Assembly (NCBI GenBank): GCA_903632075.3 | Contig: CAHIKZ030003478.1 | Location: forward strand, 26,880 to 90,879 | Length of the DNA: 64,000 bases | Reading direction: 5' to 3' | From: Acanthosepion pharaonis | Taxonomy: Eukaryota > Mollusca > Cephalopoda > Sepiida > Sepiidae | Shown here: positions 32,419 through 43,665 of the stretch, piece after piece | Numbering within the stretch: position 1 is the stretch's first letter | How the letters are laid out: each line of letters opens with the position of its first letter | The notes under the pieces: generated by a model | The model's input: the letters and a program-made list of their open reading frames with translations, nothing else | Databases searched by the model: none | What the model was told of the DNA's origin: nothing | Position numbers and translations under genes: made by a program

Positions 32419-32611
32419 GAGCAAGAGGAGGCATAGTGGAGTAATGGATAGTAGCTCAGATTAAAGAATAAGAGAACCAAGTTTCAAATTCCAGTAGTGT
32501 TACTTTCACTTACATGCTAACTAACCTTGTTATAGTTTTTCTAAATAAAGTATCAAAATCAGTTCAATTGATAAAATGAGTTTAAAGAACATTGATAATA
32601 TTTCTATAGTA

Positions 32612-33852
32612 CAGGGTGTTCTTATTTCTTCAGATTGGTTTGGAATATCTGTAAACAGTGAATGGTATTATGAAACCTAGTTCCTACAGTTTTAGAGGTG
32701 TCAAGGTTAACTGACATGCACGAGTAAGAACCACCTGAAGATTGGAAAAGAGTAACCAGCATCATCATGATTTGCATCAAAATACTGCAATCATGACAGC
32801 TGCTTAATGCTCTTTGAACACCATGGAAACAATGACATGAACTGGATAGCTATAATGAAGACTACAAGACTGTAGTTTATAAGAAAGAACACAACAGATG
32901 TTCTGATTGCCCCTGTATACCAGAATCTATCCAACAACTGCAGGGGAAAGTTATGGAAGACACAGGTAAGGTAAATGGCTTTTGCAATTTCCACCATGAA
33001 GGTGGTCTTGAATGAGGATCTCCACGCCCAGCCATACAATAGGTGTAGAGCTCAACTTCTTACAGAAAAGGTTTGAGAAAACTGTTTGACAAGGGCAAAA
33101 AAACTCCTGAACAAGGTGAAGCATCCTGTTGAACAAGGGACAATCTGGTTCTCTGATGAAAAGAACTTTTGCCAGGACCAGCTGCACAACACCCAAAACA
33201 ACAGATTGCTTGCCTACAATCCATATGACATTCCTTGTGTCATGAAGTTTCCTAGAACTAGGATGGTTTTTGGGTGTGTCGCCAGTCAGGGAGATATCAT
33301 ACCATCTCACATCTTTGAACAGGGTTTCAGGCTCAATTCTATATGGAGTTGCTGAACACTGTGGTCAAGCCTTGCTTGGAGAGAGTTGCTGTTGGAAGAC
33401 TATATGTATGGCAGCAAGATTCAACTCCTAACCACACCTTCAGGAAGAGACAAAAGTGGTTGTCACATAATTTTAACAACTTCACCAGCCCCAACATCTG
33501 GCCCCTAACTCTGCTGATTGTAATCCCATGGATTATTATGTATGGGGTGTGGTTGAGAAAGACCCCAACTGCACTGCCTGTAACATTAAGGCCCAGATGA
33601 TTGACAGGATTAAATAGGCATTTGAGGCTCACCCTGGGGACATAGTGAAGGCCGTATATACCAGATTCGTCTGTTGGACCAAGACTATGGTAGATACTGA
33701 AGGTGGTTTCTTTGAGTGAATTTTCTTTTGATTATTATAGCCTTTATGCTACTTTTCTATTTTTCTAATAAATTGATTTTTGGCTAAGATATTCACTTTG
33801 TTTTTCCTAAAAAAAAAAAAAAAAACAGGTCAAATTTAGCCTGAACATCCTG
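32612..33852 (+). mobile_element. Tc1/mariner-type DNA transposon with inverted ends
   Basis: The left end CAGGGTGTTCTTATTTC and the right end, read inward on the other strand, CAGGATGTTCAGGCT match at the first ~10 positions. TA flanks both ends (32610-32611 and 33853-33854). 1,241 bp, a normal size for a complete element. The coding region is damaged. Confidence 0.8.
33086..33720 (+). pseudogene. Tc1/mariner-type transposase, frameshifted
   Basis: Reads KKLLNKVKHPVEQGTIWFSD, DEKNFCQDQLHNTQNNR, MVFGCVASQGDIIPSHIFEQ in one frame; then, after a frameshift near 33340, ELLNTVVKPCLERVAVGRLY and VWQQDSTPNHT; then, after another shift near 33490, NSADCNPMDYYVWG. All three catalytic Asp positions (SDE, QQD, and ADCNP, where SPDxNP is usual) are still visible. 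The N-terminal DNA-binding domain before 33080 is poorly preserved. It is related to the shorter copy at 20075-20596. Confidence 0.85.
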
Positions 33853-33854
33853 TA

Positions 33855-35309
33855 TAACTGAAAATTTTGTCATACATATTTATTTTGATCTTTTTTGCCA
33901 TATTCAGAGTAATCCACATTCAAAACTCATATCAACCCATAGTGCAATGTTAAGGTGCCATTCTGAAGAAATTTAATCATTGATAAATGTCATGACTGGA
34001 ATCTATAATTACAAAATAAATAAAAAAAACTCTACATAAAATTATTCAATATATTCTGCTTACATATGAGAGGTATGTGAAATATTTAAGAGGGTTAAAC
34101 ATAACTGCTTTGACAGTTTCATTCAGCTTTGGAATAGAAAGAAATACTCATCAATCTGTATGAGAGATTATAAACATTCACCACTTTGAGTATGAAAGTA
34201 AATATTATAAGAACTTATTAATCAAATTAGTCTGATACTGCATGCCCACTAAAAATTGGCCAATGATAGCTACATAATATGAATTACTTAGGGAAATAAA
34301 AATTATTAAACTATTGTCATTCCCTGAAACCTTTTAGCATTCAACATGCTCAAACCTGTCCTATGAATATTGACTCATCGTTTGTGGTCAAAGTTTCACT
34401 GTTTGCATGACTTCCTATATTATTTGTGATGATGTCATCATATATTATGGCAGACTAGACATGAAGTGGGTTGAACATTTAGAGAGCTGATATTTATGGG
34501 GTAGGTTAAATACTGTTTTCTATTTATTATCTAGTGTTATTGTATCATGAAAGATGAAAAAATTTTTTTCTCCAGTTGGATATATGGTTTTTGTCAATTA
34601 GAATTTTTAATAAAAATTGGTAAAATATACCTCAAGAGAGTAAAAGATTCAAGTTTAACAGAGATACTGGCAAATCCATGATGAGCATAACCTCACCAAA
34701 AAAACAAGCTTTGTCATATTTCTTCATGTTTACTTTGTATTTTGGCCAGATTTATGAGTAACAAAAAACAAACAAACAAAATAACACCCTTTTATAGAGT
34801 ATGTTTCATCATGTGTGTGAAACAGAAAACAAATCGCTGCTAAACAAGGAGTTAATCCCATTTGACATTTCACAAGATGGTTACATTCAAATTACATAAT
34901 CATCCAACTAATTTTGTAGCAGCATTTATGTCTTTTTTAATACCATTCCTCCAGAAATTGGGGCTTGCCATAATGCAAATTATAAAACTATGAATTTAAC
35001 TAAACAGAATTCAAAGAACCACAATCTACAACTCAATTAATATAGGCAAAAAGAAATAAAATAAATGTAAATGTCATAATTTGGAATATTGTTATACATT
35101 TAACTGTGACAGAAAATAAAAAGTTTTATATTCAGCAAACTTTATTGTTCCATCCTAAATAATTAAAATGTAAGATAAGGATTATAAAAAAGAAAAAAAA
35201 ATAGATTACTTAAAAACAATAATCTCAAAAAACTTGAATAATTTGAGGGAGAAAATACTGGATGCATAAAATAGTGCTGTACTGCTATGTAATATAAATC
35301 CTCTTCACA
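33855..35309. other. AT-rich DNA, no gene seen
   Basis: Nothing recognised. Short AAAC repeats at 34770 only. Confidence 0.5.
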
Positions 35310-35665
35310 GATGAAGACACTTGAGGCAATAGATAATCCATGGACAGAGCATGTAAACAACAAGGAAGTTTTAAGAAAAATGGAAATAAAAAGGGTGCTT
35401 GTACTTAAAATCAGAAAGAGACATTTGAAATTTTTGGGACATGTAATGAGTAAAGAAGGCTTGAAAAACTTACACTCACAGATGTCCTGAAGACAAAAAG
35501 GGCATAGGAAAACAACTGTGAGTAACCTACCTAACGAGCTTGTATAAACGGATGGCAGAACACTGAGTGTAAGGGATAGTAAAAAGCCAAACATTGTTAC
35601 AAGCTACAAAAGATAGGAAGTTGTGTAGAGCCACAATGACATGTCATGTAGAGACATGGCAGATA
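35310..35665 (+). pseudogene. RTE-like LINE C-terminal relic
   Basis: Reads WTEHVNNKEVLRKMEIKRVL, LKIRKRHLKFLGHVMSKEGL and a broken tail ending with the family-typical GGAAGTTGTGTAGAGCC. This is the cleanest copy of the LINE C-terminus also found at 280-735, 1865-2511, 43235-43665 and 56110-56400. The 143-aa minus-strand ORF here is its antisense shadow. Confidence 0.8.
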
Positions 35666-35699
35666 AAAGAAGAAAATGAGGTGACAAATACAGAAGCAT

Positions 35700-35955
35700 A
35701 ATTGAGATTATTTACACTATTTACATTGTTTGGACTGTTGTCCTCATCTTTGTTGCAATATTCATGACGTTTTGGCCATTTTACACTTTGGCCTTCTTAA
35801 GGTGATTTGAATTTTGAACCAAATCCTTTATTTCATCCACCGAAAAAGGCCGGAGCATACAACAGCCGAAACATCATGAATATAACAACAAAGATGAGGA
35901 AACAATGCAAACAGTGTAAATAATTACAAGACCTCATCTCAGAAATATAGACAGA
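35700..35955. repeat. Compact fold-back element, two arms nearly joined
   Basis: The left arm 35704-35800 (TTTACATTGTTTGGACTGTT, CCTCATCTTTGTTG, GGCCTTCTTAAGGTGA) and right arm 35845-35950 (AAGGCCGGAGCATACAACAG, CCGAAAC, CAACAAAGATGAGG) are inverted copies with a short core lacking the tRNA-like part. Related elements are at 9592, 28085 and 36760. Confidence 0.8.
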
Positions 35956-36299
35956 TATAACTGAGATGTTCTTTCATATCTGTGTCATGAATTTTTTATT
36001 ATTTGATGGTACAAATAACAAAATTTCTTTCCTAAAAAAAATTATTTAAATATTATCTCCTTGATTATATATGTAAATCTGAGATATATCTGGTAGACTA
36101 ATGTTTATCTAGACAAGAAACTAACAGTAGCTGTATCTTGCCTAACTCTGTAATGATGTAATATTAAATAGGTAGGGATTTTATATTCTATCCAATATGC
36201 TATAGAAATGTTTTGGTTCCATTTATACAAACTATATATGAAAATTTACATAAAGTAAAACATGAATAGTAAGCAACTAAGTATTGCTTTTATTATTAC
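35956..36299. other. AT-rich DNA, no gene seen
   Basis: No ORF, no repeat recognised. Confidence 0.5.
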
Positions 36300-36720
36300 A
36301 ATACTATGCTTATTTCTTATGGCTGGCCACTCATATTCAAGGATGCCTGTCTCCTAGGGTGGCTAGGCAATCCCTACTGTAGATACCTACTCAAGCACAT
36401 TTGTGCTTGTTCAACACCCACAGAGCCCACCTGTGGTTTATACTGCATCTATTCTGAGCAGACCTTAGTTACAGTTTCTGGGAGAGAGCACATTATCTGG
36501 TGTGATCAACTGCCTGAACAAGGTCAGCTTGCTCAAACCCACAATGATTTGTGACTTCATATTAGCACAACCAATGACGGCTCTCAAATAGTTCAGTCTA
36601 CCCAATTTCACTCACAAGGCTTAGGTCAATGCATAGTATGGTTTTCAGGCACTTTCCAAAAGTGATGCAAACTATGACCACCTCCCCAAGGCACAAGAAG
36701 TTAACTTAAGATTATGAAAA
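36300..36720. other. GC-richer island, identity unknown
   Basis: Base composition is near balanced, unlike the flanks, with an 82-aa plus ORF (36306-36554). I cannot place it in a gene or named repeat. It may be a dispersed non-coding repeat (phrases such as CTGAACAAGGTCAGCTTGCT). Confidence 0.35.
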
Positions 36721-36759
36721 TTTCCTTTACAACAGTTTAATATTTGAATATATTTCTGA

Positions 36760-37200
36760 GATGAAGTGTTGTAACTATTTACACTATTTACATCTTTATT
36801 GCCATATTCACAACATTTCAGCTATTGTACACTCTGACCTTCTTCACATGATATACATTAGCATTTTGAACTGAACCCTGTATTTACTCCACAGGGGTAG
36901 ATTGTTCTAATTCCACATGCCATGCCTTTTTTGTGGGATGGGGTTTGGGGGGAATATATCTCAGTATCCTTTAATTCCTTTTAGTAACTCAATTCTCCAA
37001 GTTTTTGTTCCCTCTGCTGTTACTAGGTATTGAACTCATAACTTTTTGGGTAAAATCACCTTTTGGATTACTAAATGAAAACTTTTATCCAAGGACACAT
37101 GGCCCAGTGGATAAAAACGTTGATTGAGCAATTTCAAACCGAACCCTTAGAAATGAGGACAACAGTCCGAACAATGTAAATAGTTTAAATAGCAGCATAA
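36760..37200. repeat. Fold-back element with internal tRNA-like segment
   Basis: Left arm 36765-36860 (TGAGATGAAGTGTTGTAAC through GGCCTTCTTCACATGATA-like); right arm 37140-37195 (AAATGAGGACAACAGTCCGA). The middle has, on the minus strand, GAGTTCAATACCTAG (B-box-like) and, on the plus strand, ATGGCCCAGTGGATAAAA (A-box-like), as in the 9592 copy. Confidence 0.7.
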
Positions 37201-37264
37201 TGTCAGATATTTTGATTTAATGTTCAAAAACAATTCAAAAACAAATCAAAAAGTAGCATGATAA

Positions 37265-37440
37265 TTCAGTTTACACTATTTACATTATTCAGACATTGGA
37301 ATATCGAACTGAACCCTTTATTTCGCTCACTGGGGTAGATTGTTCTAGTTCCATGTGCCATGTTTAATGGATATCAATTATCAGATTTCCTGATAATTCC
37401 CCTCTCCAAGTTCTCCAGAGCATGGCACATAAAGCATGGT
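37265..37440 (-). repeat. Penelope-tail repeat, partial
   Basis: Contains TTTACACTATTTACATTATT, CGAACTGAACCCTTTATTTC and GGGGTAGATTGTTCTAGTTC, as at 54085-54240, then passes into the Penelope-like coding relic. Confidence 0.6.
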
Positions 37441-37444
37441 ACAT

Positions 37445-38480
37445 AGAGCCTTGGCAACTATCAATTGGCCTGAGCGGAATACCGTCTTTGTGAGTCACTT
37501 CCTTGTAGATATAATTGACCCATCGATCAGAAAGTCTCCTTTATGTGTTCAGAACTCCACCCACTTCGTGGAAATAATCAAAGATGCTCCCATCCTATCC
37601 AACTAGATGGTGAGCTTGGATCTGGCCACACCAGGAAGATGTTCAGGTTCTACTGGACCATGTAAACTCAATAAGGCCTTCAATACAGTCCATGATGGAA
37701 AAAGATAGTAACAACACACTCCCATTCCTGGATGTTCTAATATCTCAAACAGAGCATGGGTTCAAGACATCTGTATACCATAAACCAACATTCACTGGAC
37801 AGTACCTCAATTTCAACTCCCACCATCCATACAGCAAAAAGAAAGGGATTGTCCGCTGCTTACAACACTGAGCAAAAGTCATAAGTGGCAACCCAGAGAC
37901 ATTAGATAAAGAATTGGTCAGTATAAGTAGTACCCTACAATGTAACAACAACCCTGGGTACATGGCAGCAGCCCCAAAAAACTGGGATAGGTGGGTACAA
38001 GAGGAGGAGGACAACAACACTCTGAAAACAGCCTGCCTGCCTTATGTGAAGGTGTTATCACAGAAAATACAAAGGATCTGCAGTCCATATAACATCAGGA
38101 CAACCTTCAAAAGCTGGATGACACTTCGCAGATATCTCTCCCGATTAAGACCCCCCCCATAGAGGAGAACATGACTAAAGACTGTGTGTACGCTATCCCG
38201 TGCAGCTGCAGAAAGAAATATAAAGTGGAGACAGGCCGCCCCCTTAAGGTAAGGCTTCAAGAACACCAGAAAGCTGTAACACGAGGGGAAGTGGAAAAAT
38301 CAGGCATGGCTGACCACATATGAAGAGAAAAGGAGATCACCTCCCTCTGTGGAATCAGGTTGAGATCATAGACAAAGAACAGCATTGAAAAATTCATAAA
38401 TTTAAGGAATCAGTACATATGCTAGGCCACAAAAATCTCCTGAGCCAACCAAGCATAGAAATGAATACAATATGGGAACC
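37445..38480 (+). pseudogene. Penelope-like element: RT remnant and GIY-YIG endonuclease
   Basis: PLEs encode a reverse transcriptase related to telomerase fused to a GIY-YIG nuclease. Seen: an early RT stretch (NSTHFVEIIKDAPIQSN, about 37545), an internal deletion removing the catalytic palm, then LPFLDVLIS (about 37720), KPTFTGQYLNFNSHHPY (about 37783), KKGIVRCLQH (about 37840), AAAPKNWDR, TACLPYVKVLSQKIQRICSP (about 38028), and the nuclease CVYAIPCSC, YKVETGRPLKVRLQEHQ (38186-38270), followed by GEVEKSGMADHI. The second half of the YIG motif is changed to YKV. Several stops and frame changes. The 3' region continues at 38481. Confidence 0.82.
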
Positions 38481-38895
38481 AGTAATAAGGAGTGCCAGAG
38501 AAAAAGCAATAATAACAACAAAAAATTGCAATATGAGCTCTGGAAAAAAAAAAATGCAATGATAACAGCAAAAAATTATAATATGAGCACTGGTAAAAAA
38601 ATGGTTGCTGAAGACATTAGGTTTAATACCCAGAAATTCATAGAAGATATTCTCAAGTACACATAATGTTGGATAAAATTTTGGTTACTTCCAGCTATAG
38701 GACCCAACTATTGTGAGTTCATTACCTGGTTAATCAGTGGAGAACTTGAGAGAAAAAAAAAAATCAAATACAGGAGACAAACTGATAATTTCAACATCCA
38801 TTAAAAAATGGTGTTTGATGGAACTAGAACAGTCTACCCCATTGATGATTAATAAAAAGTTTTTAGTTTAACATTCCAACCACCTGAAGAAATAC
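38481..38895 (+). repeat. 3' region of the Penelope-like element
   Basis: Nearly identical to the reverse complement of 54490-54150 over the first ~130 bp (AATTGCAATATGAGCTCTGG, TGCAATGATAACAGCA, GGTTGCTGAAGACATTAGGT, ACCCAGAAATTCAT). Then it contains GTGAGTTCATTACCTGGTTA (B-box-like), GGAACTAGAACAGTCTACCC and CATTCCAACCACCTGAAGAA, where it breaks off. Confidence 0.75.
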
Positions 38896-41800
38896 AGAAG
38901 AATTTTAAGATTTAAAACTTTTAAAATTATTCTAATTAAAATTTTTAATGAAACAATACTTATAAAAAAATTATTCACCAAAGAAATAAAAGACAATAGT
39001 GCCTTAATATATATTTAGAAAAGAAATCAAAAGCATTTCTAATTAAGAAAAATGTGTTAGTTTTAGTTTAACGATTCAAGCAGATTTTCATTAAATGCAT
39101 AAAAACATTTTTGTAACAGTCTGTTGGATAAAAAAAAAAAAACATTGATGATTGAAATTCTTACAAAAAGAATTTTCCTTTAACTAATATACATATTAAG
39201 TGTGAATTTAAAAATGAATTTATCGAAATTTATAAAATTATTTAATAAAAATTAACAAATTTAAAATTTTCAAAAAAAAAAAAAATTAAAAAAATAAAAT
39301 AATTTCATTCATTCATCTGTGAATAAGTCCTGAAAGTTTCATTAAATTTCCGACAATTATTTGATTTTTTGTAAAATTTCCAAATCAATGTCATTTTTCA
39401 TAACAAAATTCTAAAATTTCCTATACTAAATTTTGCACCAATTATTAATCAAGAAAAACAAGATTTTAAACCAAAATTTCGAACGTGCTATTTGGTAAAA
39501 AAAAATAATACAAAAAAATAATTAAAATCTTTGTTTTTATCTTCTTATTTCTAAACAAGATTTTGATAATAAAAACTTTGTTTTAATGAAATCAAAGGGC
39601 ATTTTTTTTCATCATATCTTTTTTTTCAATTTTAGTGGAGATACCTACAAAACGAAATTAATTTATTATTCTTCCACACTTACCTTTCCAAAGAAAGATT
39701 AAAAAAAGAAAATGTTAATTAAAATAAATGATTTTGATTTATGGGATTTCATTTTGTCAAGATATGTTGAAGTTTAAAAAGAATGACACACAGAAAGAAT
39801 TACGAACTGAAAAAACGATAAAAACGCGAAATTGCTTTTTTTTTTTTTTGTTTGATAGAATGTTGTTTTTTGTTGACAGCAACAAAAAAAAAAATATAAA
39901 ACATTCGGTGTTGACAAAAATTTGAAATATGTTAATTATTTAAAAAAAAATACTGTGATTTCTTTTTTTTTACGGATCAACGTTGTTCAAATCTAGATGC
40001 ATGACGTTTCTTCATTTAAATTTTCAATTTTTTTACTAATTAATCATTAATCTGTTTTTTTAGTTGACATGTTTTTCTGACACAAAAAAAATTGACTACC
40101 CGCTGCCATTAAATTGAAATCCAATTTTGTTAAAGGGGACAAAAAATAAAAAAAACCTGAAAAAATTTTTTTACCAATGTTAGTCAATTGTCAATTATGA
40201 TATACATCGGTTGTTATATTTTAGGACTAATTGATGACAAAATCGAAAAATTTTTCATATGAGTTGTTTCGACCGTTAAAAGTTGAATTTCGAACTCTCG
40301 AGGTAGTGAGATTAGAAGACTCTAAAAAAAACGAGAAGAAAAATTCGGTAACAAACACATTATATCTCAACCTGGTGATTTGTCTATTACAATACCTGAA
40401 AAAGGCTGATACCTGAGGTTTAAAGCACATTTTAAAAATAGAAATGTTCTTTTGAAGCTTTTATTTTATTTTTAATTCCAAGAAATATTTCCAATAGACA
40501 CTAGTTTTTTGTATTAGTTCAAACCGAATTTTAAATTGATTTTTTTTTTAAATTTTATAATCGGCCATATTAACAAATAAATCAACGCAAATATAATTTC
40601 TTTATTAAAAAAAATATTTAAAAAAAATAAATGTTCAGCTAAAATGTGAGTTTATACAATGCTTTTTTTTAAAAATCACCAAAAAAAAAAAACCAAAATT
40701 TGGTCTTTTAATAGCCAGGAAAGAAAATTTGAACCTTAAATCCTGTGGTAAATTAATTGATAATATTTCGCCTCCTCTTTTCAATAATATTGAACAAATG
40801 ATTACAACTGGATCCATGCGTCACAACAAATGTTTAATTTTGCATTTGCGAACATTGGAGTTAAAGTAAAAAATTTTAATTCAGGTTATTGGTAGTTAAT
40901 TGATAATATCTCACCACTGTTTTTTTTCATTTTAAAATTTGATGTGAATTTCAAATTTTTATATACTGAATTTTTTAAATAAATTTCAATAAAATACGAT
41001 TTGGCGAGGAGGGGTCGTTATTATATTGAATTGAAATGAAATTTTACATTTTTGGAAGATTATTTAATTATTTATTTGAATTAAAAAAAAAATATATATT
41101 TTTTGTGCAAATATAAAAATGTTTTTTTTAACACAGATATGGATGTTTTTATGAGATGTTGATAAATTTGGTTTCAATAATTAACATTTGGCATTAAATC
41201 AAATTGTGAAAAAATTGACGAATTTTAAAATTTGATTTTTTTTAAATATATTTTTAACTACAAGAGTAATTAAAAATTCAAGAAAATTTTTTTTTTATTT
41301 AATTTTAGGTACTTTCACTTTAGTCTTATTTTACTTTTTTTTGAGGAAATGTTAGAAAATTACTTTCTAATAATGTTGTATAGTATGGGCATCCATATTT
41401 AAAAAATCAGTATGTTTATACGCAGAAAAATCAAATTCATTTTAAAATAATGTGGGTCACTGAATTTTTGTAATTTTTTTATTTATGGTCAGTAAATATA
41501 GTTTTTACAGTTACAAAACTTTATTAATTATTTAAAAAAATATAAATTATTTCAAAAATGAATACATCAAGACTTTTTTTTTTTTTTTTTTTTTAATAGT
41601 GTCCATAAAATAATCAATAAAATCAATTGAAAGCTTTTTTTAATTAAATAATGTCTTAATTATATTGATCATTATTTTTCAAAAGAACAGATTTTCTGTT
41701 ACTGGAGGCCCTGTTTTAAAAAAAAATTGAAAAAATTCAAGGACTATTTTATAACTAATAAACATTTCAATTACAAAAATGAATTAATGAAATTAAATAT

Positions 41801-43234
41801 GTCTTTTTTCAAAATAACAGATTTAAAAAAAAAAAATTTTCTAAAACAATTTAATTTATTTACGAATAATTTGAGAGTTTTATAAAAATTTGACAACAAT
41901 TAAAAACCTGATTTTTGCAAGAATTTCCAAATCAATAGATTTTTTATCATAAAATGACACGAAAAAAAAAACAAGATCTGTTACAAAATTTCCTCAAAAA
42001 GTTCTAAAAAGGAATTTTAAAATTCAATAAAAAAAAATTTTCATAATATTAAAAAAAATTTTTTCAAAAAAATTTATCTATTCATCATATATTTTTTTTT
42101 TTATGCAAAAAATTGGTGGTAAAATTTTAATTTTATGTCAAAAAATGCAAAAAAAAATTAATTTTATACAAAAAAATGAATTCAATTGTTGTTTGAATAA
42201 AAATCTTTAAAAGATAATGGAATTATGATTAATTTTATAAAAAAAAAAGAAATTAATGTATGGAATTTTTCACCAATGACACAAAAAAATTAAAATTCAT
42301 CTAAAAAAGCTGAAAAATTTATAGTTTTAGAACTAATTTTTTTAATTATAACAATTTGTTTTTATAATAGTTTTAATCCAAAAAAATCATTTTTAGTCTC
42401 AGTTTTGAAGAAAAAAATAACGAGATGCAAGTTTTATAAATAGAAGTGTATAAAAAAAAATAAAAAACAAGTATTTTTTTCCCATTTTTTTTATCTGGCA
42501 TGATTAAATATAGTTTTTTTTCTACTTTTAACATGATTTGTTTTTATTTTTTTAAATAAAACTAGTAAAATTTCAATCTTTTAATAATTTAATAAATAAC
42601 AAAAAAATCAAAAAAATGTAAAAATACACATTTATATTTGTTCTCATCCTTTTGAAGATTGTAATCTTTTTTTTTTTTATTTTAATGCTTTAAAACATTT
42701 AAATCTCATTTTATAAAATGATCAATTTGGATATCAGCATTGTTATTTTTTTCAACTTCCTAAATTTTTTTAAATTTATTGAAAAGTTTTATTTGAAAAA
42801 AAAAAAGAGATGTTTTTTACTGTGTTATTTTTTTACTTTTTTTTTTTAACAAAATAAAATACTTTTTTATTTTTTATCAAAATATATGCATGAGTTAAAC
42901 CACAATACAAGGATTTTGGCTTTTTGCTTAGAATATTATTTTTGCAATATTATATATATATTACAGTGTCTCATATTTTTAAAATTTTTCTGAAATTAAA
43001 TTGTCACAGAATTAAATTTGTTCCATTCATTGAAAAATGTAACATATAAAATTTTAAGATTACATAAATATGCCTTTTTTTGTTAAAAATCTTTTTGCTG
43101 GACAAAAAAATTGGCATTTTTTTATTTTAAAAAACCATTAGTTGAATCTTTTACAAATTAAACACATTAGAAAATTAGAAATATTTTTTATCTAATTGAA
43201 AAATTTTTAATTTTTTAATGATGTTTATTATTTT
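38896..43234. other. Extreme A/T-rich low-complexity tract, part 1
   Basis: Almost entirely A/T with endless short A and T runs. 39300-41040 keeps a few more unique words and CpGs (TTTCGACCGTTAAAAG, CTCGAGGTAG near 40290). The ORFs at 39728, 40227, 40231 and 40635 are composition-driven. 40515-40600 resembles 53400-53500. No gene. Confidence 0.75.
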
Positions 43235-43665
43235 CAACCCCAATTCCTTCAAGGTGTATCCAATTTCTTCTCTTTCTTTTTTTTCTGCATGTCCTTCCCT
43301 CTGCTTTGAGAAAGACCATGTTCTGTCATCACTTGCTTAAGCCCACCAGGTATATCATGCATTGTTTTCCCTTGTCTCTTTTCCCTCTATTCAACCCATG
43401 AGTATCAGATTCTCCAGGCCCTCCTTCCTCATTATGTGTCCCAGAAACTTCAGCTGCCTTCTTCCTGATGTTAAGTATAAGCCTTTTCTTGTTTGCATCC
43501 TAAGACCTCATTGTTGATCACACACTCAGTCCATGATATCCTTAGCATCCTTCTGTAGAACCACATCTCCATCGCCTTGAGTAGTCTTCTTCATCTTTGA
43601 GAAAATCGTTCAACATTCGCTTTAGTAAAGAAGGACAGATGTCATCATAACAATTTCAGTATTCT
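43235..43665 (-). pseudogene. RTE-like LINE C-terminal relic inside the A/T tract
   Basis: The minus strand reads MEMWFYRRMLRISWTECVIN, NNEVLGCKQEKA and, further on, GRRAWRI and REKRQGKTMHDIPG, the LINE family seen at 35310. It sharply interrupts the A/T tract in composition, so it inserted into it. Confidence 0.78.

Noticed and set aside
35163..35594. 143-aa minus-strand ORF, hydrophobic, membrane-protein-like
   Set aside because: It is the antisense of a LINE C-terminus that reads clearly on the plus strand.
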